Source: Volutella citrinella
Lineage: Eukaryota; Ascomycota; Sordariomycetes; Hypocreales; Nectriaceae
DNA length: 64,000 nucleotides
Reading direction: 5' to 3'
Assembly (NCBI GenBank): GCA_034401135.1
Contig: JAWZSP010000006.1
Span: 4,154,001 to 4,218,000 of the forward strand
The notes under the pieces are model-generated. The model did no database searches, was not told where the DNA came from, and saw only the letters and a list, made by a program, of their open reading frames with translations. How positions within the stretch are numbered: the stretch's first letter is position 1; the number at the start of each line of letters is the position of its first letter. A program made the translations under genes and the position numbers. This document shows positions 25,072-36,100 of this stretch, one piece after another.

Positions 25072-25335
25072 ATGTGTTTTCCCACGCTGTGCTTCGGCTC
25101 GCGACCGCGACAACAGCAGTTCGACCCATACGCATACGACACATACGGCGCGCGGCCCGTCATGACGGACGCATCCAGCTTCAAGCGGCGCAGGATCCGA
25201 AAGGCCAAGCCGCCGCCCAAGAAGAAGCGCAGATACGACAGCTCCGGCGGCGGCGGTGGCGGCGGGGGATCCTACGGCGGAGATGGCGGCGGCGGGTGTG
25301 GCGGCGACGGCGGCGGAGGCGGCGGCGGGGAGTAG
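25072..25335 (+). CDS. Small basic and glycine-rich protein of unknown function
   Basis: An intronless 87-residue protein in three zones. First comes an N-terminus with closely spaced cysteines (MCFPTLCFGS) that could be lipid-modified. A middle stretch follows with FDPYAYDTYGARP and then a very basic block (KRRRIRKAKPPPKKKRR). The tail of about 30 residues is almost pure glycine with scattered S, Y, D and C. The start at 25072 was chosen over upstream in-frame codons because this N-terminus is short, compact and preceded by CTACC. The arrangement resembles small fungal proteins that begin MCF and end low-complexity, but I cannot name a family. The polybasic block could bind membrane, nucleic acid or act as a nuclear signal. 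Confidence 0.6.
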   Translation: MCFPTLCFGSRPRQQQFDPYAYDTYGARPVMTDASSFKRRRIRKAKPPPKKKRRYDSSGGGGGGGGSYGGDGGGGCGGDGGGGGGGE

Positions 25336-25684
25336 CGGGACGGCCCTTTCTCTCAATCAACGACACGACAAGCGATTACTTTTATTTTATTGTGGGCTCT
25401 TGGTCACTGGATTATACGTGGAAATGGTATTATGACATCATCTGCTTGGAATTATATGCTATATCGACAAGTTTCTGTCCCTGGGTATCATTCGTGAAGC
25501 TTTGCGGGAACTAGAATGGCTATGCTGGCTTGGTTAAGCCGGCTCGGCGGTGAATCAAATCTTTTTTAGACCTCCTCGTGGAGATTGTTCGTCATCGGGA
25601 CGACTCGTAACCTTGTGCGCATTGCCTTGCCCATCTGTCGTCGTCCCCCATTTTATCGATTCATTGGATCGTCACCCGTCGTCC
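25336..25684. other. Convergent 3' intergenic region
   Basis: A 349-bp stretch between two converging genes. It is A+T-rich and consistent with the two 3' ends. No gene is seen. Confidence 0.5.
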
Positions 25685-27767
25685 TCACTGCGAGGCAGAC
25701 ATGTTGCTTGCTCCCCCAAAGGCCTCCTCGTCCGAGTCGATAGAGCAGCGACGGTCCTTGACAAACTTGGGCCACGTGTTGGTCAGGACGAGGTACTTTA
25801 TGCTCATCTCGGCGTCGTCGAACACAGACTCGTTGAAGGCGTCGGGGATATCGCCCCAGTAGAGCGCCCGGTCGCCGATGTGTTCCCTATCGCTTCGGGC
25901 AGCTTCGCACACGATGTCGGCCTCGGAGCCGTCCGAGGAGCCGGCGCCCCTCGAGGGTGGCGCAGCGAAGATGTCAAAGGGCGTGGCCGGGTCGACCTCG
26001 CGTCGCTCGCCGTAAAGGATGCGCGCCGACGGTTCAAAGATGAGCTCGAGCCGCTTGAGGTCCTGTGACGAAAGGTTGACCTGGAACTCGGCGTCGCGCG
26101 AGCTGACAAAGGTCGTGTAGATGCGCAGCGCGCTGTTGAAGCGCTCCCGCACGAGCTGCTGCGTCGCCGGGTCGTCTCGCTTCTCCGGGGTGCGGGCCAT
26201 CGCCGGCAGCGACAGCTTCCACTCGGCGACGCTGCGCAGGAAGGCAATGTTCTCGCCCGAGAAGTCGCGCAGCGCCGAGAAGCGCTGCAGCGGCTCCGGG
26301 TTGCGCTCCAGGACGTGCTCGAGTGCACCCATGGTCAGGATGCTCTCGCCCGAGCCCGACTTGATGGACCCGTCCTTGGTCCAGGCCGTCAGCACGGAGC
26401 CGGCCATGGTGGTCGAGCCGGTGGCGATGGACCGCCCGCTTCGGCCCTTGTTGTTGGATTCCCACTGCGCGATGGAGTCGAGCGTCTCTTGGCGCAGATT
26501 CTGGTGTCGTAGCACCTCCCAGCAGGGAAGGAAGATTGTGAATATCTCAATCATCATAATCGAGAGGGCAATCCTGGGCTTCTGTTAGCGCCAAGGAAGC
26601 CTCATAGAAGAGGTAAGGGGGGAGGTAGGGGGAGTGGCGGCCATGGATGGGTCTCGGTATATACCGCGAACTTACCATTGAGGGGGGATGAAAACGGCAT
26701 TTACGGGCGCCATGGCCGGGACGTAGAGGGCCACGAGCCACATGGGCGTGGCATGGAGACTGTTCTTCCGTTAACGGGAATCCGACGCTTCGAGCATGGT
26801 GGTGGCGTGGGAGACAAACCTTGCGAGACAGCAGGCAATGGTCTGCAGACGCCATCCCTGCGTGTCGTGGAAGCGGCGGGCCTGCCACAGGATGACGGGG
26901 GCGACGATCCATGCCCAGAAGACCTGCCAGAATACCGACGGCCACCTGTTTGAGGGATGTGAGCTTTTGATTCATCGCGAGGGGGCGGGGGTGGGAGGAG
27001 GGATATCAGGGACTCACCATTCCCAGCCGCGCCTCTGCTGGTTCGCCTGGTCCATCTCGGTGCCCGTAACCTCGGTGCCTGGGATGCCAAAGGCCGAGTG
27101 GAACTTTCGTGAGATCAAGTACATGAAAACGGTCAGGAAGAGCTAGGCAGAGTGCGTGTGTCAGTCAAAACGTGTCGAGAGGCGAGACCATTGAGTGCGT
27201 GCAAGTCAAAAGGGCGGGGCGTGAGGACCAACGAGCGAGGGAGTAGGGGTGGGGAAGGTCTCTCTCGGTCCTATTGCAGCATCTCACCTGGAGACCCATT
27301 CCGATGCTCACGAGAATGAGGATCTTGCGGGTGTAGTCGAGGGCGCGGAAGCGGCCCACGAGCGTTGTCGGCTTGTGGCGGGACGACCTGGCCTGGGGGC
27401 TGCCATTGGGAGCAAAGAACCTCTTCTGCGTGCGAGCAACGTGCAAGAAGCGGCTGTTTGATGCGTGGAAGAGGGCGATGCCGCAGGGCAGCCAGACGTT
27501 CATGATCCAGAACTCGACGGCCGGGGGCGCGATGGGGCCGTAGGTGTAGCCGCTGGTGACGGCGCCCCAGTACATGTGCAGCACGGCGACGGCGGCGAGC
27601 GACAGCGGGAGGCCGCGGATGCGCAGGATGGGCATGGAGCGGCGGCGCCAGAGGAAGAGCATTCCGCCGGCGACGAGAAGGGTCCAGACAATGGACCAGG
27701 TGATCCAGAAGACGCCGAGCCCGTCCAGCTGGGCGTGCGGTGTGGGAGCCTCGGCGGGCTCGGCCAT
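25685..27767 (-). CDS. Seven-transmembrane protein with C-terminal RGS domain (GprK-like)
   Basis: RGS domains speed GTP hydrolysis on G-alpha subunits; fusion to seven helices suggests a receptor-like regulator at the plasma membrane. Minus-strand exons 27767-27288, 27142-27018, 26945-26820, 26759-26676 and 26573-25685 give 567 residues. Hydrophobic segments are visible near [97 protein letters not shown] and [16 protein letters not shown]. The RGS region spans roughly 356-543, from [15 protein letters not shown] through [16 protein letters not shown] to [16 protein letters not shown]. The last intron uses the second AG after the branch site; the first would create a stop codon. The topology resembles plant RGS1 and fungal GprK/Rgs7-type proteins. 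Confidence 0.85.
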
Positions 27768-27895
27768 TGTGTTTGTGGTGTGGGTGGAATTAGAGTGCGA
27801 TTATCAGGGATGGAACAAGAGGAACGTTTGCAGAGGGCGAGCGAGTGAGTCGACCGAGGGATGGATGTATTATGTTGGACGGGTTAGTCGGTGGA

Positions 27896-27965
27896 GAGCA
27901 GAGCAGAGCAGAGCAGAGCAGAGCAGAGCAGAGCAGAGCAGAGCAGAGCAGAGCAGAGTAGAGCT
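27896..27965. repeat. GAGCA pentanucleotide microsatellite in the RGS gene upstream region
   Basis: Twelve perfect GAGCA copies occupy 27896-27955, followed by GAGTA and GAGCT. Read on the coding strand of the RGS gene, this is a TGCTC tract 129-198 bp upstream of the start codon, so it lies in the promoter or 5' leader. Confidence 0.95.
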
Positions 27966-30690
27966 TGCGGACTGCTCGGGCTCGCTGTACAGCAAAGAAA
28001 GAAACGATGTCAAGGAATAATAAAGAGTGTGGGCAATGGAGCTGGAATACGATGAAGCATCCAGATCGCCGGACAGGACAACGGGGACGGGCGGTTATGT
28101 AGGTGCAAAGGGGCCACGAGCGCCGCAAAAGCAAACACCAAGACGTCGCAACCGCGGGACTGTCGCAAGACGAGGAGAGCGAGCACAGCATCAGTGCGTG
28201 GTGCGGATGCGGCGCTGGGGTGGCGGTGGTGGACATCCCTCATTAGCTGGCCTAGCTGGCCTAGCTGGCGATGATGACCGCAACGAAGGCGGGATGAGGG
28301 CATGAGGCCAGCCAGAGCGTCGTCGATCGCAGCCCAGTCGGGAACGGCGCTGTCTTAGCCGTGGGATATCGGGATATGCCGACCCATTGCCCTGGGCTCG
28401 AAAGCGCAAGCCTAGTTTGTCCTCGACCAACAAGAAGTCGAGTCGAGCACACTGATCGAATGGGATTGCATCACACCTCGTCACATCACATCACATAGAC
28501 ACGGCAGTTCAGCCCTCCTCCCCTTGGTCCGGCGGTGGGCTAGCATAGCTTGGCAGGCAAACAATCTCTCAATAGTCGCCGACGAAATGCAGATCGTCGC
28601 TGTTACGCTGCAGTTTGACTTACACGCACTGTAGCGCTGCATCGGAACACGCTCAGGCACCCCGCGGCCTGCAAGGGCAGCAGACGGACAAATAGCGCCT
28701 GAGCACTGTATAGCGATCGGCAAGGAGCAAACCCCACCCCATGGATCGCGTCCATCGACGGCGCCTACTGGTGGCCACAGGGCAGACGGCTCCCTTTGTC
28801 TCCGGCACTAGCCAGGGGCGACGCGGCAATCGTCGCTCAAAAGGCCTGTGCTGCTGGGCTGGCTCGATCGTGAGATTCACTTCCCAGCCGCTCATCTCGA
28901 GATGGCCCGGGGCCGATTCCCCAATTCGGCCCTGTTTGCTGCCCGGACAGGGCCTGCGCTCGGCGGGCTGGAATTAGCACCACAGCGCATTGGCGCCTGC
29001 AGGTGCCCCAGCAGCGGACAGAAACAGCGCTAAAACACGCAGGCCACCACGAGCAGGTTGCCCTCGTTGCTTTTTCTTCCGTTCGTTTCATTTCGTCTCG
29101 GCCCTTGCCTCCTCTTTTGTTTGCGCTGCGTTTACGGAGTGAACTAGGCTTGATAGGCTTGATAGGCATCATCTGGGGTAGGGGAAAGCGGCCGAGACAT
29201 GGACGAGGTTCGAGTAGCCGTCACAATCCCATATTTGAGTGCAGGCGGTGCACTTTGCAGATTCATTAAAGCATCACAAACCCCGTACCAACCCCCGGAC
29301 ACTGTTCGCAGAAAGGTCGGGGAGTTCTCGTCTCGGCGTTGTCCTGTCTATCTGTCTTCGTGTACAATCACCAACCCACTACCCGAATTGTCATTCACGC
29401 ATCTCATCTCATCTAATCTCTTGTATCTCCCCCATCCCATCCACAGAGTTCCGCCTTGTCAAATCCTCCCGTCCGCTCGGCCTCTTGGCAACCAAAAAGC
29501 CATCTGCTAGTCGAGTCGATCCCGCCGATGCTTCCCCATCCAAGCGTTTTAGCTCCTCCGGCCGTCCTTGTCCCTGTCGACCACCAAGCCAGCGGGTGCA
29601 GCTAGTGGTGTCGCTTACCTGCCAGGAGACGCCATCTCACAACCGGTGTGAAGCGCCGTCGTCTTTTGCATTTGCCGAGACGACACTTTCCACCCCACGC
29701 GGTGGTCAAGCGAGCCTTGGGGTGGGTTTTGGGGGTCCATGCCGCCGATCTCATGCAATGAGACCCCATCGATCACACTGCTGCCTGAAGTCTGCGATGG
29801 ACTATTGCGTGTTTTGGTGCATGGCCTCGTCAAGTCGTGACTTCTGCCAGGGCTGATGTGAGGACGTAATTGGTTCCGGCGTACACTCTTGATTCCTCAT
29901 TGACGATCTATGCCACACTGCGATTGTTCTCCGCGAATAGAGAGACTCGACGCCGGGTGAGGCTGACGATGGTTCACCGTTCTGCTAAACCCCCGATTTC
30001 TTTCGGGCGCCTGTCTCCAGCCGTCTTCTGCCGTCGTCCCTCAGAGCTGGCCCTCAGAGCTGGTTCACTCCACAGCCATACCGTAGCAATTTGTCGCCGA
30101 GCTCGTCGTGACCAACGAGGGCTCGCCGGTGACGGGCCTACCGCGGCGGCGCCATGCCTCTCGAGAATGCTGCCCCTGGCTGGACCACGCGTTCGGCAGC
30201 CACGACTCCACGAGCGTAGCCACGCGGATCAGCCATCTGGTGGGATGCAAGGGAAATAGCCCCCCATTGTTAGCCATCTTGCCATCGTGGCAGCCACTCG
30301 ACGAGCAGACTCAGAGATCGGCGTGTGGGCTTGATCATCAGAGACACATCCAATTTCGGCACCACCAGCTTGAGGCCAGTTGCCAGCCAGGGACCGGCCC
30401 ATGCACACAGCCAACTAGCGATTCCCATCATATCTTTTGAGAAATGACTCTCCCTTTTGAACCCCAGAGAGCAAGCTCCGGCATTTGGCTGTCCCGACAT
30501 TGCTTTTGCCATTTTCACCCCCTCATTGCATCCTGTCTCACCTCTCCTCCCCGCATTCACCATGCCGGTGGCAGTTTGCGCGCCAGATGGAAAGCAACGA
30601 GACGCACGCCGGATCCGGGCCTGCACCAAAACGTGGCCACTGGCGGGTGTCCGTCGCCGCCCATCGTGCGGGCGTTCTAGATCGTAGACC
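27966..30690. other. Gene-free intergenic stretch, about 2.7 kb
   Basis: Upstream space of the RGS gene and 3' flank of the zinc-cluster gene. It includes a short CTAGCTGGC tandem at about 28243-28269. The longest open frame (29239-29856, plus) has no domain-like composition. Confidence 0.45.
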
Positions 30691-32696
30691 TCACTGGAAC
30701 ATGGACGACACCCTGCCGACGGGCCACGCGCGCGCGTCCTTGAACCTGTCCACGACGCCCTTGAGCGCCTGCCGCTCGTACCAGTCCGTGAAGAAGTCGC
30801 CGTAGAGCTCCATGCCCACGACGGCGTGCAGCAGCGCCGGCGGGCACGCCGGGTGGCACAGGCTGATGCCGCAGCTGTCCAGCACCATCTGCCGGACCTC
30901 GTTCTCCACCTCCCTCCACCGCGCCCGGTCCGTGGTGCTGTTCCTGCGTGTTCGTGTCAGTGCCATTGCGTGCGTTGCTTGTGCTGCGACCGGGCGGGCC
31001 TCACCTGAGCTGCGGGTCCTCTGCCGTGAGCACCATCTTGGCCATGACGGAGAGCTGCATGCTGGTCACGTCCAGCACCGACGAGCACCAGATGGTCGGG
31101 AAGATCTCGCCTTTGGTCCTGTCGGCCGGCCGCTTGAAGATTGGCTGGATGTCCCGCGCTGCCTCGCGCTCCAGCTCCTCTCCCTGAGCATGGAGCCTCT
31201 CTGCCTCCAACATCAGTCACGTTACGCAAGAGCTGTTGGAACATCTACTTACGCCATTCGCCATTCGACCCATCGGCCCAGCGCCATTTGGCCACCTGTG
31301 CTGTATGCAGCACGATCCTGTTGGCAATCGAGGCGCCCCGGCCATACGCGGGATCCAAGACCATCTGCGGAGGGTGTCTCCTCGTGAACGAGTGGAAGAT
31401 TTCCTGTCTCACCGCCATCCAATAGGCGGCCTGGGTCAGTCCCCTCTGCGCAAAGACGCTCTGGGATGGGGTGCTCCTCAAGACGGCGTTGATGATGGCC
31501 AGGAAGTTGACCCGGCCCGCCGACCGAGGCTCGGGCTCGTGGCCGTCGTCCATGTCGTGGTCGTCGTCAATCTCCTCCAGCTGGCGGAGGATAACCGCCG
31601 TCGCAATGATGCTCTCGAGCCGCCTCGAGTCCTCAATCTGGTGAAAGTCGCGGAGTGCGGGGATGCACTTGAGCGTGTACTCGACGGCGTCCTGCGGCGT
31701 CAGCTTCGGCAGCAGTTGGCCTTGGTAGAGGATGCCGGCTTCCGTCTGGTACTTGGGTAGACGGGTCAGATGCCGGGCCGCCAGCGCGAATATCGAATAC
31801 AACAGGTGGGGATGCTGCTGCGCGCGGATCGGAACCACAAGCTGAAAGTGTCTCTTGTCATCACAAAGGTCGAACTGGTCCCATGTCAGTGTCGCTCCGC
31901 CCCAAGCCTTCGGTGTGCTCACCCAATGTGCGAGTTCCTCGATAAAGTACCTCAGCAGACACGCCTCCTGGGGATCTTTGAGCGGGAACTCTCTGCCCTC
32001 CAACGTGCCACGGCCCTGCTCGTAGCCCCGACCCTCCTGGCGAGCGAGATGCTCTCCCGGGCTGGGACTGTTCAGCGACAAACCGCCATCCGAGTTTTGC
32101 CGCTCAAGGTGAGGCGGCGAGTACCACTGCGCGCCCGCCTGGACCGGTGGATGACCAAGCGAACCCTCGAAAGCAGGGAAAGACACTTGAACAGCTGGAG
32201 CTGGCAGGCCATGCTTTTTGCCTTGGGCGTGCGGAGAGTAGACTGGGCCTTGTACTAGAACACATCCTGGTCAACACAAGACTCGAATGCCACCCATGAA
32301 TAAACTCGCAAGATTTAGGACAGGATACGCGGGGAGTCCAGCGCAGCTGCAGTCATCATACCTTGGCCTGCCTCTGCTCGCACCAGTTCCTGGCCACCGA
32401 CGGCTGCGGATGAGGCATTCCGAAAGACCGTCTTCTTAGGCGGGCGCGTGCACTGCAGGTTTTTGCCTTGGCACCTTCGGCACTTGGGCCGTGCTTCGTC
32501 GCCTGGACCAAATTGCTCTGTTAGTAGACGCCCCTGTTCGCTGTTCGCTGCAACGTCGAGATTTGGCGGCTGCAGGATCTGGGCAGGCTCACATTTCACA
32601 TGTTTCTCTCCACGAGACGGTCAGCTGCGTCGCCACCAAGCATCGCGGGGGGGACGTACCTTTACACTGAATGCATGGTCGTTTGGCCAGGGGCAT
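30691..32696 (-). CDS. Zn2Cys6 fungal transcription factor
   Basis: A DNA-binding regulator in the nucleus. Six minus-strand exons are modelled: 32696-32660, 32607-32593, 32502-32362, 32254-31253, 31200-31005 and 30943-30691, giving 547 residues. The zinc cluster is complete only after splicing: exon 1 supplies CIQCK, a 15-nt exon supplies EKHVK plus the first base of the third cysteine codon, and exon 3 supplies the rest with CRRCQGKNLQC. The result is a perfect C-x2-C-x6-C-x6-C-x2-C-x6-C. The remaining ~470 residues match the fungal-specific regulatory region (HPHLLYSIFALAARHL, AAYWMAVRQEIFHSF). An alternative acceptor for exon 4, 12 nt upstream, would add four residues. Target genes are unknown; no neighbouring cluster points to one. 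Confidence 0.87.
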
Positions 32697-32780
32697 CTTC
32701 TGTTTGCGCGTGTCGACTGTCGTGGCCCATCAACGCTCGCTCTGTCTTGCTGGTGACCCCTCAGCATAAACTCTGCGTGG

Positions 32781-32790
32781 GTCACGTGAC
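32781..32790. promoter_or_regulatory. GTCACGTGAC palindrome upstream of the zinc-cluster gene
   Basis: A perfect ten-base palindrome centred on CACGTG, 85 bp upstream of the start codon. It is a plausible bHLH-factor site. Similar sites lie 96 bp and 84 bp upstream of two other starts in this window. Confidence 0.5.
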
Positions 32791-33136
32791 GCTCACAACT
32801 CGCTGTTCTCCCCGACCTCAAATGTGACATGTCTAGAAGCGCCAAGCTCCAAATTCCGGTCCCAGAAATGCCTAGCTCTGGCTTAAATACCTCGGTAATC
32901 GTTTCAGCGCTCAATGGGTGTTGTGTATATTTCAGCAGGTACTTGCCGTCATTTTCTCGGGCCGTTGTTCACAGACACTCAAGCGGTCAGGTTTTGAGGA
33001 CGCGACGATATACCATTCCCCGGAGCAAAGTCATGATTAAGTACACTCAACCAATGATTGTCGAGTTTGAGTTGCAAGTGTCAACACTGCAAACTCGTGG
33101 CGTAACCATCGTTCTCGCTTGCCCCTTACAACCATC
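32791..33136. other. Intergenic region between zinc-cluster and cysteine-rich repeat genes
   Basis: About 350 bp of promoter and 3' flank without a recognisable gene. Confidence 0.5.
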
Positions 33137-36100
33137 TTAATAATAAGAATATCCGCAGTTCCCCTTCTTGTCTCGCCTCATTCCGTACCAACACTTGTCC
33201 TTGCACTGTCCATTCCACATTTCTTTACCATTGCCGCAGCCCGGCTTACAATATCCCTTGTGCTGCTTCTGTCCGGACGGGCAGACACACTTGCCCTTGT
33301 TGTTACGCCGCGTCCCGGCTGTGCACTTGGGCTTGCACCATCCCTGGACGGGCTCCTCACCGCGAGGGCACTTGCAGCCAGAGCTGGTCAGCTCGTAGCC
33401 CTTCTTGGCGTTGGGACAGACGCATTTGCCGGACCTGTCACGAACACCGCCCTTCTTGCACTTGTACCTGCAGAAACCGCCCCAGAGCTCCTTGTCATTG
33501 GGGCACTGGCAGCCGTTGGGCGTGATGACATAGCCCTTGTTGGCGAGGGGGCAGACGCAAGTGCCGGCGAGGTCTCGGACGAGGTTCTTGGCGCACTTTG
33601 GCCTGCAGGTGTCCTTCCAGACCTCCTTCCCGTCGCCGCAGACGCAGCCCTTGGAGGTCAGCGTGTAGGTCTTGGGGCATTGGCATTTGCCGCTGCTGTC
33701 TCGGGAAGCTCCCTTGGGGCAAGACGCCTGGCAGGATCCCTTGATGACCTCCTTGGGCTTGAGGCACACGCACTTGTCCTTCTTGTCGTTGAGGACGAAG
33801 CCCTTGTCGCAGACGCACTTCCCGTAGACGCGCTTGGAGCCGTTGGGGCAACGGGCCACGCACTTGTCGCCGACTTGCTCGAAACCCGGCTTGCAAATAC
33901 ACTTGCCCTGCTTCAGATAGAAGCCATTGCCTGCGTTGGTGCACAGGCACTCCCCCTGGCGACCGATCCGCTTAGTGCCCTTGGGACAAACATCCTTGCA
34001 CCAGCCGTACACGTTCTCCTTGCCCTTGGGGCAGACACAAGTGGTTCCCCGCTGGTCGAGGACGAAGCCCTTCTTCCATTCGTTGCACTTGCACTTGCCG
34101 TCGCCGTCTCGGAACGTTCCCTTGGCGCACTGGTGCTGGCACTTGTCGCCTACGATGCCATAGCCAGTCTCGGTGCATTTGCAGTTGGGATACTTCCTGA
34201 TGTCGAGCTTGTTCTTGCAATAGCATTTGCCGTACTTGTCGGTGCCGGCGCCGTCAGGGCAGCGATCCTTGCACTCGCCGTTGACGGGAGCCTTGCCCTG
34301 CTCACACTTGCACTCCTTGTTGGTCTTGTAGTCAAGGCCGTTGGCACAGGCGCACTCTCCCTTGCTGAGGGGAGCGTAGTCGGGGCACTTCTTGGGAACG
34401 CACGCAGACTTGGCCTCGTCCTTGTCCACGAAGCCGGTCGGGCAGGGACAGAGCTTGTCCTTGGAGTAGTCCTGCTTGTTGGTGCATTCGCATTCACCCT
34501 TGCCATTACGAGGTGCGTAGTCAGGACATTTGCTCACGCACTCCGAGTTGCTGGCGTCCTTTGGCTCCTTGCCGTTGGTGCAGGTACAATGCTTGTCGTA
34601 GGAGAAATTCTGTCCGTTCTTGCATTCGCAGTTGGGGCCATCTCGAGGAGCATAATCAGGACATTTATCTCGACAAGCCGTGTTGGAGCTATCGGTAGAC
34701 TCCTTTTCAGCTGGACAGGTGCATTTCGCGTCCTTGGAGAAGTCCACACCGTTCTTACACTTGCATTTGTCTCCATCTCGAGTGGCAAAGTCAGGACATT
34801 TGTCTCGACAGACCGTGTTCGACTCATCTGTCGCCTCCTTTCCAGGTGGACAGGGGCATTTCGGCTCCTTGGAGAAATCTGCGCCATTGGTACACTTGCA
34901 GTCCTTGCCATCTCGAGGCGCAAAGGGAGGGCATTTGTCCCGGCAAGCAGTGTTGGAATCATCCGTAGCCTCCTTGCCAGCACCGCAGGGGCACTTCGGG
35001 TCCTCGGAGAAATCAGCACCATTAGTGCACTGGCATTTTCCATTCACTCGAGTAGCGAAATCAGGGCATTTGTCGATACACTTGGCGTTGTCGTCATTCT
35101 CCTTCTCCTTGCCATCGGGGCACGAGCACTTGTCGTCCTTGGCATAGTCGACGCCGTTGAGGCACTTGCAGTGGCCTTCAAAACGAGGAGCGTATGGTGG
35201 GCACGTCGGCTTGCAAGAACCGCCAGAAGGCTCCGTGTTGGAATCGGCACACTTGCAGTCCTTGTAGACCTTGACGTCGAGTCCGTTCTCACACTTGCAA
35301 TCGCCGGTGTCGTTGTCGATGACGGCGTCTCCCTCGCAGTTGGGCTTGCACACCGTCTTCCACACCCTCTTGTTCTCGCCACACGAACATTGGCCCTGGT
35401 TCTTGGTAGGGTCGATGCCGTTGGAGCAAACACAGGCGCCAGTCTGTTCATCACGACCAGTTCCGCCAGTGCACTTGTCCTTGCATACAGTCTTCCACGG
35501 CTCCTTGCCTTGAGAGCACCAGCACGATCCACGGTTCTTGCTGAGGTCAATGCCGTTGGTGCACACGCAGTCACCAGTCTGTTCGTCTCGCGTAGTTCCA
35601 CTCAGGGTGCACTTGTCCTTACAGACAGTCTTCCATGGCTCCTTGCCATGGGAACACGTACACGAACCGCGATTCTTGCTAGGATCGATGCCGTTGGAAC
35701 AGACACACTCGCCGGTCTGTTCGTTGCGGGTTGTGCCACCGGTGCACTTGTCCTTGCACTGGCCCTGCCAAGGATCCTTCTGACCGGGGCACTTGCAGTT
35801 GCTGTATTCTCTGATGGGCAGATCATTCTTGCATTTGCACTTCAGAGTGTCGCCATCACGCGCAAAATCGTCATAGCACTTGTCGCCGCACTGCTTGCCC
35901 CAGGGCTCTTGGTCCCGGGAGCATTCGCAGGTCTTGTAGGACGCATAATCGAGACCATTGTTGCATTCGCATTTGCCAGTCTGTTGATTACGCTTGGAGA
36001 CCCCCCAAGTGCACTTGTCAACGCATTTCCCGCCCCAGGGCTCTTGTGCGTTCTGGTTCTGGCACTTGCAGCTGCTGTACTGCTGGACGGGGAGGCCGTT

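Noticed and set aside
29239..29856. Plus-strand 205-codon frame
   Set aside because: Composition is random-like (S, P and C rich), with no motif and no splice-linked extension.
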